In this document: positions 19,036-28,686 of the stretch, one piece after another
Layout: every line of letters begins with the position of its first letter
Position numbering within the stretch: position 1 is the first letter of the stretch
Source: Luteimonas yindakuii
GTDB taxonomy: Bacteria > Pseudomonadota > Gammaproteobacteria > Xanthomonadales > Xanthomonadaceae
Assembly (NCBI RefSeq): GCF_004803715.2
Contig: NZ_CP039383.2
Span: 1,736,001 to 1,800,000 of the forward strand
DNA: 64,000 bases
Reading direction: 5' to 3'
Position numbers and translations under genes: made by a program
Notes under the pieces: generated by a model
The model's input: only the letters and a program-made list of their open reading frames with translations
Told to the model about the DNA's origin: nothing
Database searches by the model: none

Positions 19036-19116
19036 GGCAGGCTCCGGCAGTGCAAAAAGGCAGTGCGACAGTCTAGCGGTTCGCCCCGTCGAGTCGGCCG
19101 GTTGCGTACGACCCCC

Positions 19117-19145
19117 TTGCCGAGTTCTCCACGGATCCCTAGAAT
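19117..19145 (+). promoter_or_regulatory. promoter of tRNA-Pro
   Basis: TTGCCG (19117-19122), a 17-bp spacer and TAGAAT (19140-19145), about six bases before the expected start and 13 before the mature tRNA. Confidence 0.6.
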
Positions 19146-19157
19146 GCGCGGCTCAGT

Positions 19158-19234
19158 CGGGGTGTAGCTCAGCCTGGTAGAGCGCTACGTTCGGGACGTA
19201 GAAGTCGCAGGTTCAAATCCTGTCTCCCCGACCA
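19158..19234 (+). tRNA. tRNA-Pro (CGG)
   Basis: 77 bases, with CCA encoded. Anticodon stem CTACG/CGTAG encloses loop TTCGGGA, giving anticodon CGG for proline codon CCG. The D arm has AGCTCAGCCTGGTAGAGC, and the T arm GCAGG-TTCAAAT-CCTGT. Acceptor CGGGGTG pairs with CTCCCCG except for one T-T position. Confidence 0.96.
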
Positions 19235-19252
19235 ATGAAACAGGCAATACAG

Positions 19253-19276
19253 AAGCCGCCCTCGAGGCGGCTTTCC
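19253..19276 (+). terminator. terminator after tRNA-Pro
   Basis: Stem GCCGCC / GGCGGC with loop CTCGA (19255-19271), followed by TTTCC, 19 bases after the tRNA 3' end. Confidence 0.65.
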
Positions 19277-19394
19277 TGTTCTGGGCTCTCCGTCACGGTT
19301 TTGACCCCCACGCGGCCTTGACAAGCGCAGCCCTACTGTGCAGGCGTCGGCGCGGTCCTTGCGATCGACATCCCTTCCAGTTGGATGCCGCATC

Positions 19395-21452
19395 GTGCCA
19401 AGCAGCCGGTTCTGCCGTTCGCTCCTGCCCGTCGTCATAGCCGCCACGCTCTTCCCGTCCGCGCTGGCCGCACAGGGGCGTGCGGCAGCCGACGTGCGGG
19501 CCATGCCACCCCCGGCGGACCCCATCGCCAACGCCAGACGCGACCTGGCCGACGCCGAGCGTCGCTTGCTGGCCGACCGGGCCGACAACGACGCCTTCAG
19601 GCTGCGCGTGCTCGCACTGGATGCGCTGGGCGCCTCGGGGCTGGCCGCCGAAGCCATGGCCGAACGGCCGCAGCTCTTCGCCGACCACGAGCGCGAACGC
19701 CTCGAGGGCGACGCGATCGCACGGCGCATCGGCTGGAGCCGCGCGACCGCGGTGCATCCGTCGCAGCGCCTGGATGAAAGCCGGGCCGCACTCGCCGCAC
19801 TGGAAACACTGCAGCGCGAGTCGCCCCGCCAGACCACGTGGGAATCCACGCGCCTGCGGGTCGATGCGCTGTCCGCCCTGAACCACCTGCAGCGCCATGA
19901 AGAAGTGGTGCGCGGCTATCAGGCGCTCCTGGACGAAGGCATCGAGGTGCCCGCCTACATCCTCGCCACGGTCGGCGATTCGCTGCTTGCCTTGCGGCGA
20001 CCGGAGGACGCCATCCCGCTGCTCGAGGCCGCGATCGCCCACGCACCGCAGGACGTCAACGCACGCATCCTGCTCGGCTACGCGCTCATCGAGGCCGAAC
20101 GCTTCGACCGTGCGCTGCCGCTGTTCGCAACGCTGGCCGCGTCACAGGAGGCATGGCCGCGGCATCCCGGTGCGGTCACCGGTTACGAGAACTGGGACCG
20201 CTACAGCGCCGATCTCAACCATGCGCTTGCCCACTCCTACGCCAACGACAACGCGCGCGCGGAAGAGATGCTGCAGGCACTGGCCGCCATTGGCCCGGCC
20301 AATGCCGGCCTGCAGGGCGCTGTCGGCTCGGTGCAGTCGCGCCGCATGCGCCCGGCAGCGGCGCTGGAGCGGTACGGGATGGCGTTGACGCTCGACCCGT
20401 ACGATCGCGACGCGATGGCCGGCCGGGTGTCGGCGCTGACCTCGCTGGACCGCGTCGGCGCCGCCCGGGTTGCACTTGCGGACCTGCAGCAGACCCATCC
20501 GGAGGATCCGCGGCTCGAACGTGTCGAACGCGACCTCCGCCACCATCGCGGAATACAGGCGACCCTCCTCGCCCATCACGGCCGCAGCGACCAGCGCTCG
20601 GCAGGCACCTCCCTGTCGCCGCTGGGCACCCGCGACCGCGGCTGGTCGTTGCAGGTGCGCTCGCCACTGCTCGACGACCGCTGGCGGGTCGGCGTGTTCG
20701 CCCATCAGGACCAGGCCGACTTCGACGATGGCCGCATACGCCACCGCGCGGCCGGCGTGGGCGGCTGGTACCGGCACGACCGGCTCGGCGCCTGGGCCAC
20801 GCTGGGCGGGAGCAGCGGCACGGTGTCCTCCGGCGGCGCGACGTGGACGCTTGGCGCCGACTGGCGCTTCAACGATGCCTGGCGTGCCGGTGCCACGGTT
20901 GCGCGCAATGCCCGCGACACCTCGCTGCAGGCCCGTCGGCTCGGCATCGCGGCCGATGCCGCCAGCCTCTCGCTCTCGCATGCGCCCAGCGACACCTTCG
21001 CCGTGGATGCGCGGCTGATGCGGCTGCGTTATGACGATGGCAACACCCGCGACCTGTTTGGCACGAACCTGGCCCGTCGCCTGCTGTCGCGGCCGCACCT
21101 GCTGGTGGACGGGCTCGCGTCGGCCTATGCCGGCCGCGGCTCGCGCGGCAGCGCGGCCGGCTACTTCAACCCGGAGCGCGATGCCTCGGCAACGGTCGGT
21201 GTCCGCCTGGACCATATCGCCTGGCGGCGCTACGAGACCGCGTTCCAGCAGCGGCTGGAACTCGCGGCCGGGCCGTACTGGCAACGCGATGCAGGTACCC
21301 ATTGGGTGCCTGCGGTGGCCTATCGCCATCTGTGGCGCCGCGACGGCCGCCAGTTCGAATACGGCATCGCCTGGTCGCGGCCGGTCTATGACGGCGTGCG
21401 CGAGCAACGCATCGCCCTTGACGTCGCACTGCACTGGGGAACCGCCCGATGA
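19395..21452 (+). CDS. pgaA: PgaA-like outer-membrane exporter of poly-N-acetylglucosamine
   Basis: About 685 residues. Signal peptide (SLLPVVIAATLFPSALAA) for export, then a periplasmic helical TPR-type superhelix to about residue 390 (repeats such as LEAAIAHAPQDVNARILLGY). An outer-membrane beta-barrel follows, with alternating aromatic strands (GWSLQVRSPLLDDRWRVGVF) to the C-terminus. This is the PgaA/HmsH layout: TPRs bind the polymer and PgaB, and the barrel secretes it. First gene of pgaABCD. The start is uncertain; GTG 19395 gives a compact signal peptide, and another GTG at 19338 is in frame. A TTGACA sits at 19318-19323 but I see no matching -10. The stop overlaps pgaB. Confidence 0.88.
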   Translation: MPSSRFCRSLLPVVIAATLFPSALAAQGRAAADVRAMPPPADPIANARRDLADAERRLLADRADNDAFRLRVLALDALGASGLAAEAMAERPQLFADHERERLEGDAIARRIGWSRATAVHPSQRLDESRAALAALETLQRESPRQTTWESTRLRVDALSALNHLQRHEEVVRGYQALLDEGIEVPAYILATVGDSLLALRRPEDAIPLLEAAIAHAPQDVNARILLGYALIEAERFDRALPLFATLAASQEAWPRHPGAVTGYENWDRYSADLNHALAHSYANDNARAEEMLQALAAIGPANAGLQGAVGSVQSRRMRPAAALERYGMALTLDPYDRDAMAGRVSALTSLDRVGAARVALADLQQTHPEDPRLERVERDLRHHRGIQATLLAHHGRSDQRSAGTSLSPLGTRDRGWSLQVRSPLLDDRWRVGVFAHQDQADFDDGRIRHRAAGVGGWYRHDRLGAWATLGGSSGTVSSGGATWTLGADWRFNDAWRAGATVARNARDTSLQARRLGIAADAASLSLSHAPSDTFAVDARLMRLRYDDGNTRDLFGTNLARRLLSRPHLLVDGLASAYAGRGSRGSAAGYFNPERDASATVGVRLDHIAWRRYETAFQQRLELAAGPYWQRDAGTHWVPAVAYRHLWRRDGRQFEYGIAWSRPVYDGVREQRIALDVALHWGTAR

Positions 21453-23332
21453 AGCTCCACTGGATCGCCGCCCTGATGCTGGGCCTGCTCCTCTGTTCGA
21501 CGCCGGCGCGCGGCTCGTTGCTGGTGCTCAGCTATCACGACATCCGCGACGACGTCGCCCCTAAGGGCGACCCGGATCCGCATGCGGTGTCGACCGGCAA
21601 TTTCGCCCAGCACCTCGACTGGTTGCGTGCCCACGGTTACCAGGCGGTGAGCGCGCAGGCGGTGATCGACGCGCGTGCCGGGAGTGGCACGTTGCCCGAC
21701 AAGGCCGTGCTGCTCACGTTCGACGACGGGCTGCGCAGCGTCTACACCCATGTCTTTCCGCTGCTGCGTGCATATGGCTGGCCGGCACTGGTGGCGCCGG
21801 TGACGTCCTGGGTCGAACTGCCGGAGGGACAGGCGGTGCGCTACGGGCCGCGCGACTACACCGGCGACGACTTCCTGACCTGGGCCCAGTTGCGCGAGAT
21901 GCACGACAGCGGCCTGGTGGAGATCGCATCGCACAGCCACGACCTGCATCGCGGCGTCGATGGCAACCCGTTCGGCAACCAGATTCCTGCCGCGGTGACG
22001 CGGATCTGGTCGCCACGCGACGGCTACGAAACCGCCGAGGCCTGGCATGCCCGCATCGAGGCCGACCTGCGGACCAGCCGCGATCTCATCGCGCGCCATG
22101 TCGGACAGGCGCCGCAGGTGGTCGTCTGGCCCTATGCCGCCTACAACGACGTCGCCAACGGCATCGCCCGCGACCTCGGCATGACGCTGTCCTTCGATCT
22201 CGAAGGTCGCGCGCAGGGGGCCGACCTCGGGCTGCAGGGTGAGCAGGGTGTGGAACAGACCTCGCTTGCGAGCCTGGCGCGCCTGCTGGTGTACCGGAAC
22301 CCCGACGTGCGCGACTTCGCCGGCGAACTGCGTCGCGACCTGTCGCTGGACGGCGTGCGCGCGATCCAGGTGGACCTGGACCATGTGTACGACGACGACC
22401 CGGCGCAGGTGGTCCGTAACGTCGACGCGCTGGTGCAGCGCATCCATGACATCCGCCCCAGCCACGTGTTCCTGCAGGCGTTCTCCGATCCCGACGGCGA
22501 CGGGGCCGCGGAAGCGGTGTATTTCCCGAGCCGGCACATGCCGGTACGCGCCGACCTGTTCAACCGGGTGGCCTGGCAGCTGCGCACGCGTGCGCAGGTC
22601 CGTGTGTTCGCGTGGATGCCGGTGCTCGGCTTCGAGCTCGCCGACACCGCGCTGCTGCAAGAACTGCAGATCCGGGCCACCGGCGCCGACGAGATCCCGC
22701 GGCTGGACCCGGGCGACCCGCGCACCCTCGAGGTGGTGTCCGCCATCTATGCCGAACTGGCCACCAGCAGCCATTTCGACGGCCTGCTGTTCCACGACGA
22801 TGCCTACCTGCGCGACGACGAGATTCCCGATTACGGTGGCGGCGTTGCCGCTGCGCGGACCCGCGGCCTGATCGATTTCACGCTTGCCTTGCAGAGCGCC
22901 GCGGAACGCTGGCGGCCGAAGCTCGCCACCGCGCGCAACCTGTTCGCGCGGCCGGTGCTCGAGCCCGGGTCTGAAGCGTGGTTCGCGCAGCGCCTGGAGC
23001 CCTTCCTCGCCGCCTACGACTACACCGCGCTGATGGCGATGCCGCAGCTCGAGGACGCCGCCGATCCCGAGGCCTGGCTGCGCAGGCTCGCGGCCACGGT
23101 GGTGGCGACGCCGGGTGGCGCCGAGGGGACCCTGTTCGAGCTGCAGACCGTGGACTGGCGGCTTCCCGCGCCGCTGCACGGCGAAACCCTGCGTGCACAG
23201 ACCCGGCTGCTGCTCGCAGCCGGCATCCGCCACCTCGGCTACTACCCCGACGATTTCGTCGGTGCACACCCGCCATTACCCGACTCGCGCGAGGCAGTGT
23301 CCGCGCGCGAATTCCCCTACCTGGAGCGCTGA
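21449..23332 (+). CDS. pgaB: PgaB-like poly-N-acetylglucosamine N-deacetylase
   Basis: 627 residues. Signal sequence (ALMLGLLLCSTPARGS); a Cys is present, but the lipobox is poor, so periplasmic rather than certainly lipidated. The N-terminal carbohydrate-esterase-4 domain has SYHDIRDD, LLTFDDGLRS (catalytic Asp-Asp) and IASHSHDLHRG (metal His residues). The C-terminal half is the glycoside-hydrolase-like PgaB domain (IQVDLDHVYDDD, FDGLLFHDDAYLRDDE). It partly deacetylates the polymer, which is needed for export. Its ATG overlaps the pgaA stop (ATGA); the pgaC start follows 2 bases after its stop. Confidence 0.93.
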   Translation: MKLHWIAALMLGLLLCSTPARGSLLVLSYHDIRDDVAPKGDPDPHAVSTGNFAQHLDWLRAHGYQAVSAQAVIDARAGSGTLPDKAVLLTFDDGLRSVYTHVFPLLRAYGWPALVAPVTSWVELPEGQAVRYGPRDYTGDDFLTWAQLREMHDSGLVEIASHSHDLHRGVDGNPFGNQIPAAVTRIWSPRDGYETAEAWHARIEADLRTSRDLIARHVGQAPQVVVWPYAAYNDVANGIARDLGMTLSFDLEGRAQGADLGLQGEQGVEQTSLASLARLLVYRNPDVRDFAGELRRDLSLDGVRAIQVDLDHVYDDDPAQVVRNVDALVQRIHDIRPSHVFLQAFSDPDGDGAAEAVYFPSRHMPVRADLFNRVAWQLRTRAQVRVFAWMPVLGFELADTALLQELQIRATGADEIPRLDPGDPRTLEVVSAIYAELATSSHFDGLLFHDDAYLRDDEIPDYGGGVAAARTRGLIDFTLALQSAAERWRPKLATARNLFARPVLEPGSEAWFAQRLEPFLAAYDYTALMAMPQLEDAADPEAWLRRLAATVVATPGGAEGTLFELQTVDWRLPAPLHGETLRAQTRLLLAAGIRHLGYYPDDFVGAHPPLPDSREAVSAREFPYLER

Positions 23333-23334
23333 GG

Positions 23335-24594
23335 ATGGACATGACTTCCCTGCCGTGGGCGCGCTGGCTGTTCAACTTCGCGTTCTTCTACCCGATCGTC
23401 ATGGCCTGCTTCTGGATGACCGGCGGCCTGTACTACTACCTGCGCCGCGAACGCAAACGTCCACTGCACGATGCGCCACCGCCGATGGCCGATACGCCGT
23501 TCGTGTCGATCCTGGTGCCCTGCTTCAACGAGGAAGCGCATATCGCCGAGACCATCCAGGCGCTGAGCGCACAGGAGTACCCGGACTTCGAGATCATCGC
23601 CATCAACGACGGCAGCGACGACCGCACGCCGGAGCTGCTCGATGCGCTGGTGGCCGAACACCCGCGCCTGCGGGTGGTGCACATGTCGCGCAACCAGGGC
23701 AAGGCCAATGCGCTGCGGATGGGCACGCTTGCGGCCCGGTCCGATTACCTGGTGTGCGTGGACTCCGACGCGACGGCCGATCCGCACGCCGTGCGCTGGA
23801 TGGTCGGCCATCTCGTCAGCGGACCACGGGTCGGCGCGGTGACCGGCAATCCACGCATCCGCAACCGCACCACGCTGATGGGCCGCATGCAGATCGGCGA
23901 GTACTCCGCGATCATCGGGCTGATCAAGCGCGCGCAGCGCACCTATGGCCGGCTGTTCACCGTGTCGGGAGTGATCTGCGCGTTCCGCCGCACCGCACTG
24001 CACGAGGTCGGCTTCTGGTCCGACCGCATGGTCACCGAGGACATCGACATCTCCTGGCGGCTCCAGCTCGCCGGCTGGGACATCCGCTACGAGCCCAACG
24101 CGATGTGCTGGATCCTGATGCCGGAAACCATTCGCGGACTGTGGTCGCAGCGGTTGCGCTGGGCCTGTGGCGGCGTCGAGGTCCTGTTGGACCATGGCCG
24201 CAATGTCCTTGCCTGGAAGAAGCGCCGCCTGTGGGGTGTGCTGGCCGAGTACATGCTGAGCCTGACGTGGGCCTACATCATGCTGGCGATCATCGTGCTC
24301 TGGCTGGTGGGCCAGTTCGTCCAGCTGCCGCCGGCCTGGCACGTGGAGAGCATCCTGCCGCGGTGGCACGGGGTGATGCTGGCGACGGTATGCATGCTGC
24401 AGTTCGCCACCAGCCTGATGATCGAGCGCCGCTACGAAGAGAAGATGGGCCGCCACTTCTACTGGGTGATCTGGTACCCCATCGCGTTCTGGATGCTGGG
24501 CATGCTGACCGCGGTCGTCGCGCTTCCGCGCACACTCCTGCATCGGCCACGGCGCGCGGCCTGGGTCAGCCCGGACCGGGGAGTGACCGCATGA
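23335..24594 (+). CDS. pgaC: poly-beta-1,6-N-acetylglucosamine synthase
   Basis: 419-residue inner-membrane GT2 glycosyltransferase that polymerises UDP-GlcNAc. One N-terminal membrane helix, then a cytoplasmic GT-A domain with VSILVPCFNEEAHI, INDGSDDRT, VCVDSDAT (DxD), VTEDIDISWRL and the Q/RxxRW signature QRLRWACGG. Several C-terminal membrane helices follow. ATG 23335 is given; ATG 23341, two codons later, has the better-spaced GAGG and may be used instead. PgaC works with PgaD and is activated by c-di-GMP in enterobacteria. Confidence 0.95.
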   Translation: MDMTSLPWARWLFNFAFFYPIVMACFWMTGGLYYYLRRERKRPLHDAPPPMADTPFVSILVPCFNEEAHIAETIQALSAQEYPDFEIIAINDGSDDRTPELLDALVAEHPRLRVVHMSRNQGKANALRMGTLAARSDYLVCVDSDATADPHAVRWMVGHLVSGPRVGAVTGNPRIRNRTTLMGRMQIGEYSAIIGLIKRAQRTYGRLFTVSGVICAFRRTALHEVGFWSDRMVTEDIDISWRLQLAGWDIRYEPNAMCWILMPETIRGLWSQRLRWACGGVEVLLDHGRNVLAWKKRRLWGVLAEYMLSLTWAYIMLAIIVLWLVGQFVQLPPAWHVESILPRWHGVMLATVCMLQFATSLMIERRYEEKMGRHFYWVIWYPIAFWMLGMLTAVVALPRTLLHRPRRAAWVSPDRGVTA

Positions 24595-25031
24595 CGCCTC
24601 CCATCATCGACCACCGCCGGCAGCGCAGCCGCGGAAGACAGGTCGCCTCCAGCGCACTCACCGCCGCCGCCTGGGCCGTCTACGCTTCGCTGTGGTTGCC
24701 GCTGCTCACCGCGGTGGCCTGGTACGCGGGCGTGCGGACTGCGTATTCCCACATCTACCTGAAACAGCACGAAGTGGACGCCTTCCTGCTGCTGTGGGTA
24801 CCCGCGATCGCGCTCGGGTGTGGCGTGTTGCTGATCGGCTGGGCGGAATACAACCGCATCCGGTTCTCGAAGAAAGACCGGCGACAGCGCCGCTCCGAGG
24901 TGCACGCCGACACCGTGAGCGCCGGGCTGGGCGTCAGCGCGGCGCTGGCCGCCAGGATGCGCAGCGGTCGCATCACCCGGGTCGCGCTGGACCAGGATGC
25001 GAATCCGACAGGGGTGGATACCGCGGGCTGA
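24591..25031 (+). CDS. pgaD: PgaD-like synthase subunit
   Basis: 146 residues with two membrane helices (about 25-50 and 65-90), then a basic cytoplasmic stretch (EYNRIRFSKKDRRQRRSE), the arrangement of PgaD, the small c-di-GMP-sensing partner of PgaC. ATG overlaps the pgaC stop (ATGA). Sequence conservation in PgaD is low, so the call rests on topology and operon position. Confidence 0.85.
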   Translation: MTPPIIDHRRQRSRGRQVASSALTAAAWAVYASLWLPLLTAVAWYAGVRTAYSHIYLKQHEVDAFLLLWVPAIALGCGVLLIGWAEYNRIRFSKKDRRQRRSEVHADTVSAGLGVSAALAARMRSGRITRVALDQDANPTGVDTAG

Positions 25032-25070
25032 CTGCCCGCGATCTCGTGGAACCGGCGCGGGGGCCGACTC

Positions 25071-26594
25071 TCAGGTGCGTCCGGGCCCGGGACCGGGTGC
25101 GTCGTCGGCGGCGATGCTCCGGTCCTTGCCCGCGCGCTTGGCCTGGTACATGGCGAGGTCGGCGCGCTTGAGCAGGGCATCCAGCGCCTCGCCCGGCGCC
25201 GACAGCGCGACACCGGCGCTGAAGGCGATGGTGATCCGCGCACCCTCGTGCTGCAGTGCGCGGTGTTGCAGCACGGTGCGCAGCCGGGCCAGCGCGGCCA
25301 GTGCCTCCGGCAGGGGCGTCTCCGGCATCAGCACCACGAATTCCTCGCCACCGAAGCGCGCGATGACATCGCTGGCACGCAGGGTCAGGCGCGCGACCTC
25401 CACCACGTGGCGCAGGGCGGCATCGCCGCCGAGATGGCCATGGGCGGCATTGAGTGCCCGGAAATCGTCGAGGTCGAGCATGGCCAGGCACAGCGGGCGG
25501 CCATCGTGTGCGGCCGCGGCAACGGCGTCGAAGCGCTCCTCGAACCCGCGACGGTTGAGGCAGCCGGTCAGCTGGTCCTCGCGGGCCTTGCCGGCGGCGT
25601 CGCGCAGTTTCTGTTCCAGCTGCTGGATATGCCGTTCGCGCGCCTCGACTTCATGGCGAGCGGCGAGCAGGTCGTCGCGGGCACGCAGGGCCTGCGCCTG
25701 CACGCGGGCGGTGTCGACCAGCACGTCGTCGAGCATGTGCTGGAGGTCGGTGATGCTGCGCGCCTCGCGCACGCGCAGCGCGTGGCGGGTGATGCGGTCG
25801 TGGAACTCGCCGGTGTCCACCGCCATGCCGTCCAGCCGCTCCACGAAGGCGGCCATCATGTCCTTCATCGCGCTGCGCGAATCGGCAATGCCCTGTCGCA
25901 GCAGCCCCTGGCGGTAGATCACGTCCCGCAATTCGGCGCGGGCCGACTGCAGCGACTGCCGGTCCATCGGCCCGCCGAGCAGCCCGCGCACGCGGGTGAT
26001 CTGCCCGTGCAGCCAGCTGCGCTCGTCGAGCAGTTCGCCGATGTTCTCCAGCAGCAGCTCGAACAGGCCCACCAGCATCGCCAATTGCTCGTCGGCGTCT
26101 TCCGCGTACAGGCCCACGCGCGTGCACAGGCCGGCCAGCTGCCGTGTCAGCGCGCCGAGATCCTGCCCGGGGCGCCATTCGCGCACGCGGGTGGCGAGCG
26201 CCCCGGATTCCTCGGCAAGAGCGGGCGCCCGCTGCAGCAACGCACCCATCGCCACGCCCAGCACCTGCCGCAGTGCTTCGCGCAGGCGCTCGGCATCGGT
26301 GGCCGACGCCGGTTCCAGTTCGATGCAGCGGATGTACTTGTCGATCAGCTGCCGCATCGAACGGCCGTAGCCGACCCAGTCCCCGGCCGCGCAGGCCGCC
26401 TGCAGGTAGCGCCCCATATCGCCGAGTTCGTCATGCAGCCCGGCCATGCCATCGGCGAATGCGGCCAGCAGCAGCGGCGGCTGGTCGGCCGGGGCGAACA
26501 GCGCACGCAGCTCGGTGCTGCCGATGGGCTCGGCGCGCCGCGTGGACATGGCGCTGCCGGGGCGGCTGCGGGTGCTGTTGGCGGGATCGGGCAT
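25071..26594 (-). CDS. cytoplasmic diguanylate cyclase with long helical sensor region
   Basis: About 507 residues. The first ~330 residues are predicted helical, with no membrane span and no recognised domain. A coiled-coil-like stretch (RHEVEARERHIQQLEQKLRD) follows, then a GGDEF domain: DQLTGCLNRRGFEER, MLDLDDFRALN and RFGGEEFVVLMPE (GGEEF, active form). The inhibitory RxxD site is intact (RASDVIARFGGEEF). Converges with pgaD (40 bases apart), so it is a separate unit, but its position beside the polysaccharide operon suggests it supplies c-di-GMP for PgaCD (inference). The start is uncertain: 26549, 26594 and 26630 are all possible. Confidence 0.87.
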   Translation of the reverse strand: MPDPANSTRSRPGSAMSTRRAEPIGSTELRALFAPADQPPLLLAAFADGMAGLHDELGDMGRYLQAACAAGDWVGYGRSMRQLIDKYIRCIELEPASATDAERLREALRQVLGVAMGALLQRAPALAEESGALATRVREWRPGQDLGALTRQLAGLCTRVGLYAEDADEQLAMLVGLFELLLENIGELLDERSWLHGQITRVRGLLGGPMDRQSLQSARAELRDVIYRQGLLRQGIADSRSAMKDMMAAFVERLDGMAVDTGEFHDRITRHALRVREARSITDLQHMLDDVLVDTARVQAQALRARDDLLAARHEVEARERHIQQLEQKLRDAAGKAREDQLTGCLNRRGFEERFDAVAAAAHDGRPLCLAMLDLDDFRALNAAHGHLGGDAALRHVVEVARLTLRASDVIARFGGEEFVVLMPETPLPEALAALARLRTVLQHRALQHEGARITIAFSAGVALSAPGEALDALLKRADLAMYQAKRAGKDRSIAADDAPGPGPGRT

Positions 26595-26748
26595 GGCGAT
26601 GGCCAGTGCGTGGCGGCGGAGTCGCCGCATGGCGGCAGGCCCTCGGCTATCGGCCGCCCACCGCTGAAGTTGAGCCGGCCCGGGCGCGCCCGGGTTGTGC
26701 CGCCGTGGCCGCGGCCTAGACTCGGCGTATTTCATCCTGGTGCGAACG

Positions 26749-27147
26749 ATGACGCGACTGCCGCCCCTGCTTGCATCGCTGGCCCTGCTGGTCACCGTGG
26801 CGCACACGGCCCAGGCGGCGCGCTGGCTGCATGTGGCCACCACACCGGGCGAAACCGTGGTCGAGATCGACGCCGACGCCATCAGCGGCAGCGGCGAGCA
26901 GGTGCAGGTGTGGGTGCGCTATCTGTTCGGGCCCGACGCCGGGCGCGTGGTTGCCGGCCAGGTCGCACACCAGGCGGTGACACTGACGCGGGTCGATTGC
27001 GGGACACGCAGCAGTGGCGTGCTGGAGTCCGGGTATCACGATGCCTCGGGCCGGGTGCTGCGGCGCCAGGCGTACGACGCACCGCGGATGGAGCCGATCC
27101 GCCAGGGCAGCACGATGGAGGCGGTGGCCGAGCAGGTCTGCGGCTAG
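26749..27147 (+). CDS. surface-adhesin protein E-like exported protein
   Basis: 132 residues: signal peptide (LLASLALLVTVAHTAQA), then a compact beta-rich domain with RWLHVATTPGETVVEIDADA, VQVWVRYLFGPD, a Cys in TRVDCGTRS and a last Cys near the C-terminus that may form a disulfide. This matches the layout of the Adhesin_E (surface-adhesin protein E-like) family of small periplasmic proteins of unknown function. A TAGACT -10 box lies at 26717-26722. Single gene between the cyclase and argH. Confidence 0.75.
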   Translation: MTRLPPLLASLALLVTVAHTAQAARWLHVATTPGETVVEIDADAISGSGEQVQVWVRYLFGPDAGRVVAGQVAHQAVTLTRVDCGTRSSGVLESGYHDASGRVLRRQAYDAPRMEPIRQGSTMEAVAEQVCG

Positions 27148-27188
27148 CGGCGCGGCGGCGGCAGAGCCCCGCATCCGGTCCCCCGCAC

Positions 27189-27209
27189 CACCTTCCTCCG
27201 GAGAAGGTG
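27189..27209. other. hairpin between convergent genes
   Basis: CACCTT / AAGGTG stem extended by CTC/GAG with a one-base bulge. It lies in the 177-base gap between the adhesin-E-like gene and argH, which converge. No T tract; possibly a bidirectional stop or a stray repeat. Nothing else is visible in this gap. Confidence 0.35.
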
Positions 27210-27324
27210 CCTGCCACACAGCCCCCGGCCGGTATGGGTCGAATCGCGCGAGCGTCGCGCGGCGAAGCCGACGGTCGCAATCCGGAAGCCCGGCGACATC
27301 CGGACGAGGCCCCGCATGGCGCAC

Positions 27325-28644
27325 TCAGCCGTGCGCGACCCTGCCCGGCACCTCCAGCGCGTCCAGCCGCGCGCGCAATTCGTCCAGCCGCAGGTTCGCC
27401 GCCGCCCCGGGCGAGACGCGCGCGGCCAGGCTGGCTTCCGGCGTGCGTCCCTCCCCCGCCTGCTCCATCGATGCCGCCGCCGCGCGGTAGGCATCGCGGA
27501 ACGGCACCCCGGAGGCGGCCTGCTCCACCGCCACGTCGGTGGCATACATGCCCGCATCCATCGCCGCGCGCATGCCGCCGGGCTTCCATTCGAGGTTGGA
27601 CAGCAGCGCCGGCAGCAGCTCCAGCGCGGCCAGGCCGCGACCGAAGCCGTGGAAGATCGCGCCCTTGGACGCCTGCAGGTCGCGGTGGTAGCCGGAGGGC
27701 AGCGACAGCAGCTGTTCGATCTCGGTGCGCGCGGCGGCCACGCTGGCGTGGGTGGCGCGCATCAGTTCGACGACGTCGGGGTTGCGCTTGTTCGGCATGA
27801 TCGAACTGCCGGTGGTGTACTGCGCCGGCAGGGCCACGAAGCCGAATTCGGCCGCGGTGAACAGCGACAGGTCCCATGCAAGGCGGCGCAGGTCGAGGGT
27901 GGCCGAGCCGAGGGCTTCCAGGGCGGCCAGTTCGAACTTGCCGCGCGAAAGCTGCGCGTAGATCGGGCTGACCTGCATGCGTGAAAAGCCGAGCGCGGCG
28001 GTGGTGTGCTCGCGGTCCAGCGGCAGGTTCACGCCGTAACCGGCGGCAGTGCCGAGCGGATTGGCGTCGACCAGCGCCAGCGTGTCGAGCGCACGCCGGG
28101 CGTCGTCGATGAACGCCTCCGCCCAGCCGGCCCACCACATCCCCGCCGACGACACCACCGCACGCTGCAGGTGGGTGTAGCCGGGCAGCGGCAGGTCCTT
28201 TTCGGCCTGCGCGCGGTCGAGCGCAATGCGGGCGGTCTGCTGCGAAAGCGCGGCCACGCGGGCCAGCTTCTCCTTCAGCCACAGGCGCGTGGCGACCAGC
28301 ACCTGGTCGTTACGGCTGCGGCCGGTGTGGACCTTCTTGCCGGCATCGCCGAGGCGCTCGACCAGCCGCGCCTCGATTGCCGAATGACCATCCTCGTAGC
28401 GCGCATCGAGGATGAAGTCACCACCGCCGAAGTCCACGGCGAGCTGGTCGAGTTCCGCTTCCAGCCCCTGCAGTTCGTCGGCAGAAAGGATGCCAATGCG
28501 CTGCAGGCCCTGCGCATGCGCGCGGCTGGCGGCGATATCGTGCAGGAAGAACTCGCGGTCCAGCAGCACATCGTCGCCGGCGAGGAAGGCCTGGATCTGC
28601 GCGTCGACGGCGACGCCGGGTTTCTGCCAGAGGAGGTCGGACAT
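27325..28644 (-). CDS. argH: argininosuccinate lyase
   Basis: 439 residues of the fumarase/aspartase superfamily. Argininosuccinate is split into arginine and fumarate. Signature [17 protein letters not shown] (catalytic Ser loop), plus [17 protein letters not shown] and [10 protein letters not shown]. Last gene of the arg operon, 42 bases after argC. Standard length. Confidence 0.96.
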   Translation of the reverse strand: MSDLLWQKPGVAVDAQIQAFLAGDDVLLDREFFLHDIAASRAHAQGLQRIGILSADELQGLEAELDQLAVDFGGGDFILDARYEDGHSAIEARLVERLGDAGKKVHTGRSRNDQVLVATRLWLKEKLARVAALSQQTARIALDRAQAEKDLPLPGYTHLQRAVVSSAGMWWAGWAEAFIDDARRALDTLALVDANPLGTAAGYGVNLPLDREHTTAALGFSRMQVSPIYAQLSRGKFELAALEALGSATLDLRRLAWDLSLFTAAEFGFVALPAQYTTGSSIMPNKRNPDVVELMRATHASVAAARTEIEQLLSLPSGYHRDLQASKGAIFHGFGRGLAALELLPALLSNLEWKPGGMRAAMDAGMYATDVAVEQAASGVPFRDAYRAAAASMEQAGEGRTPEASLAARVSPGAAANLRLDELRARLDALEVPGRVAHG

Positions 28645-28686
28645 CGTTGGGGTTCCTGTTGCCGGGCGGAGCGGCGCGTGCCGTGC

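Noticed and set aside
19318..19346. TTGACA at 19318 as the pga promoter
   Set aside because: A good -35, but nothing like a -10 box at 16-18 bases; not called as a promoter.
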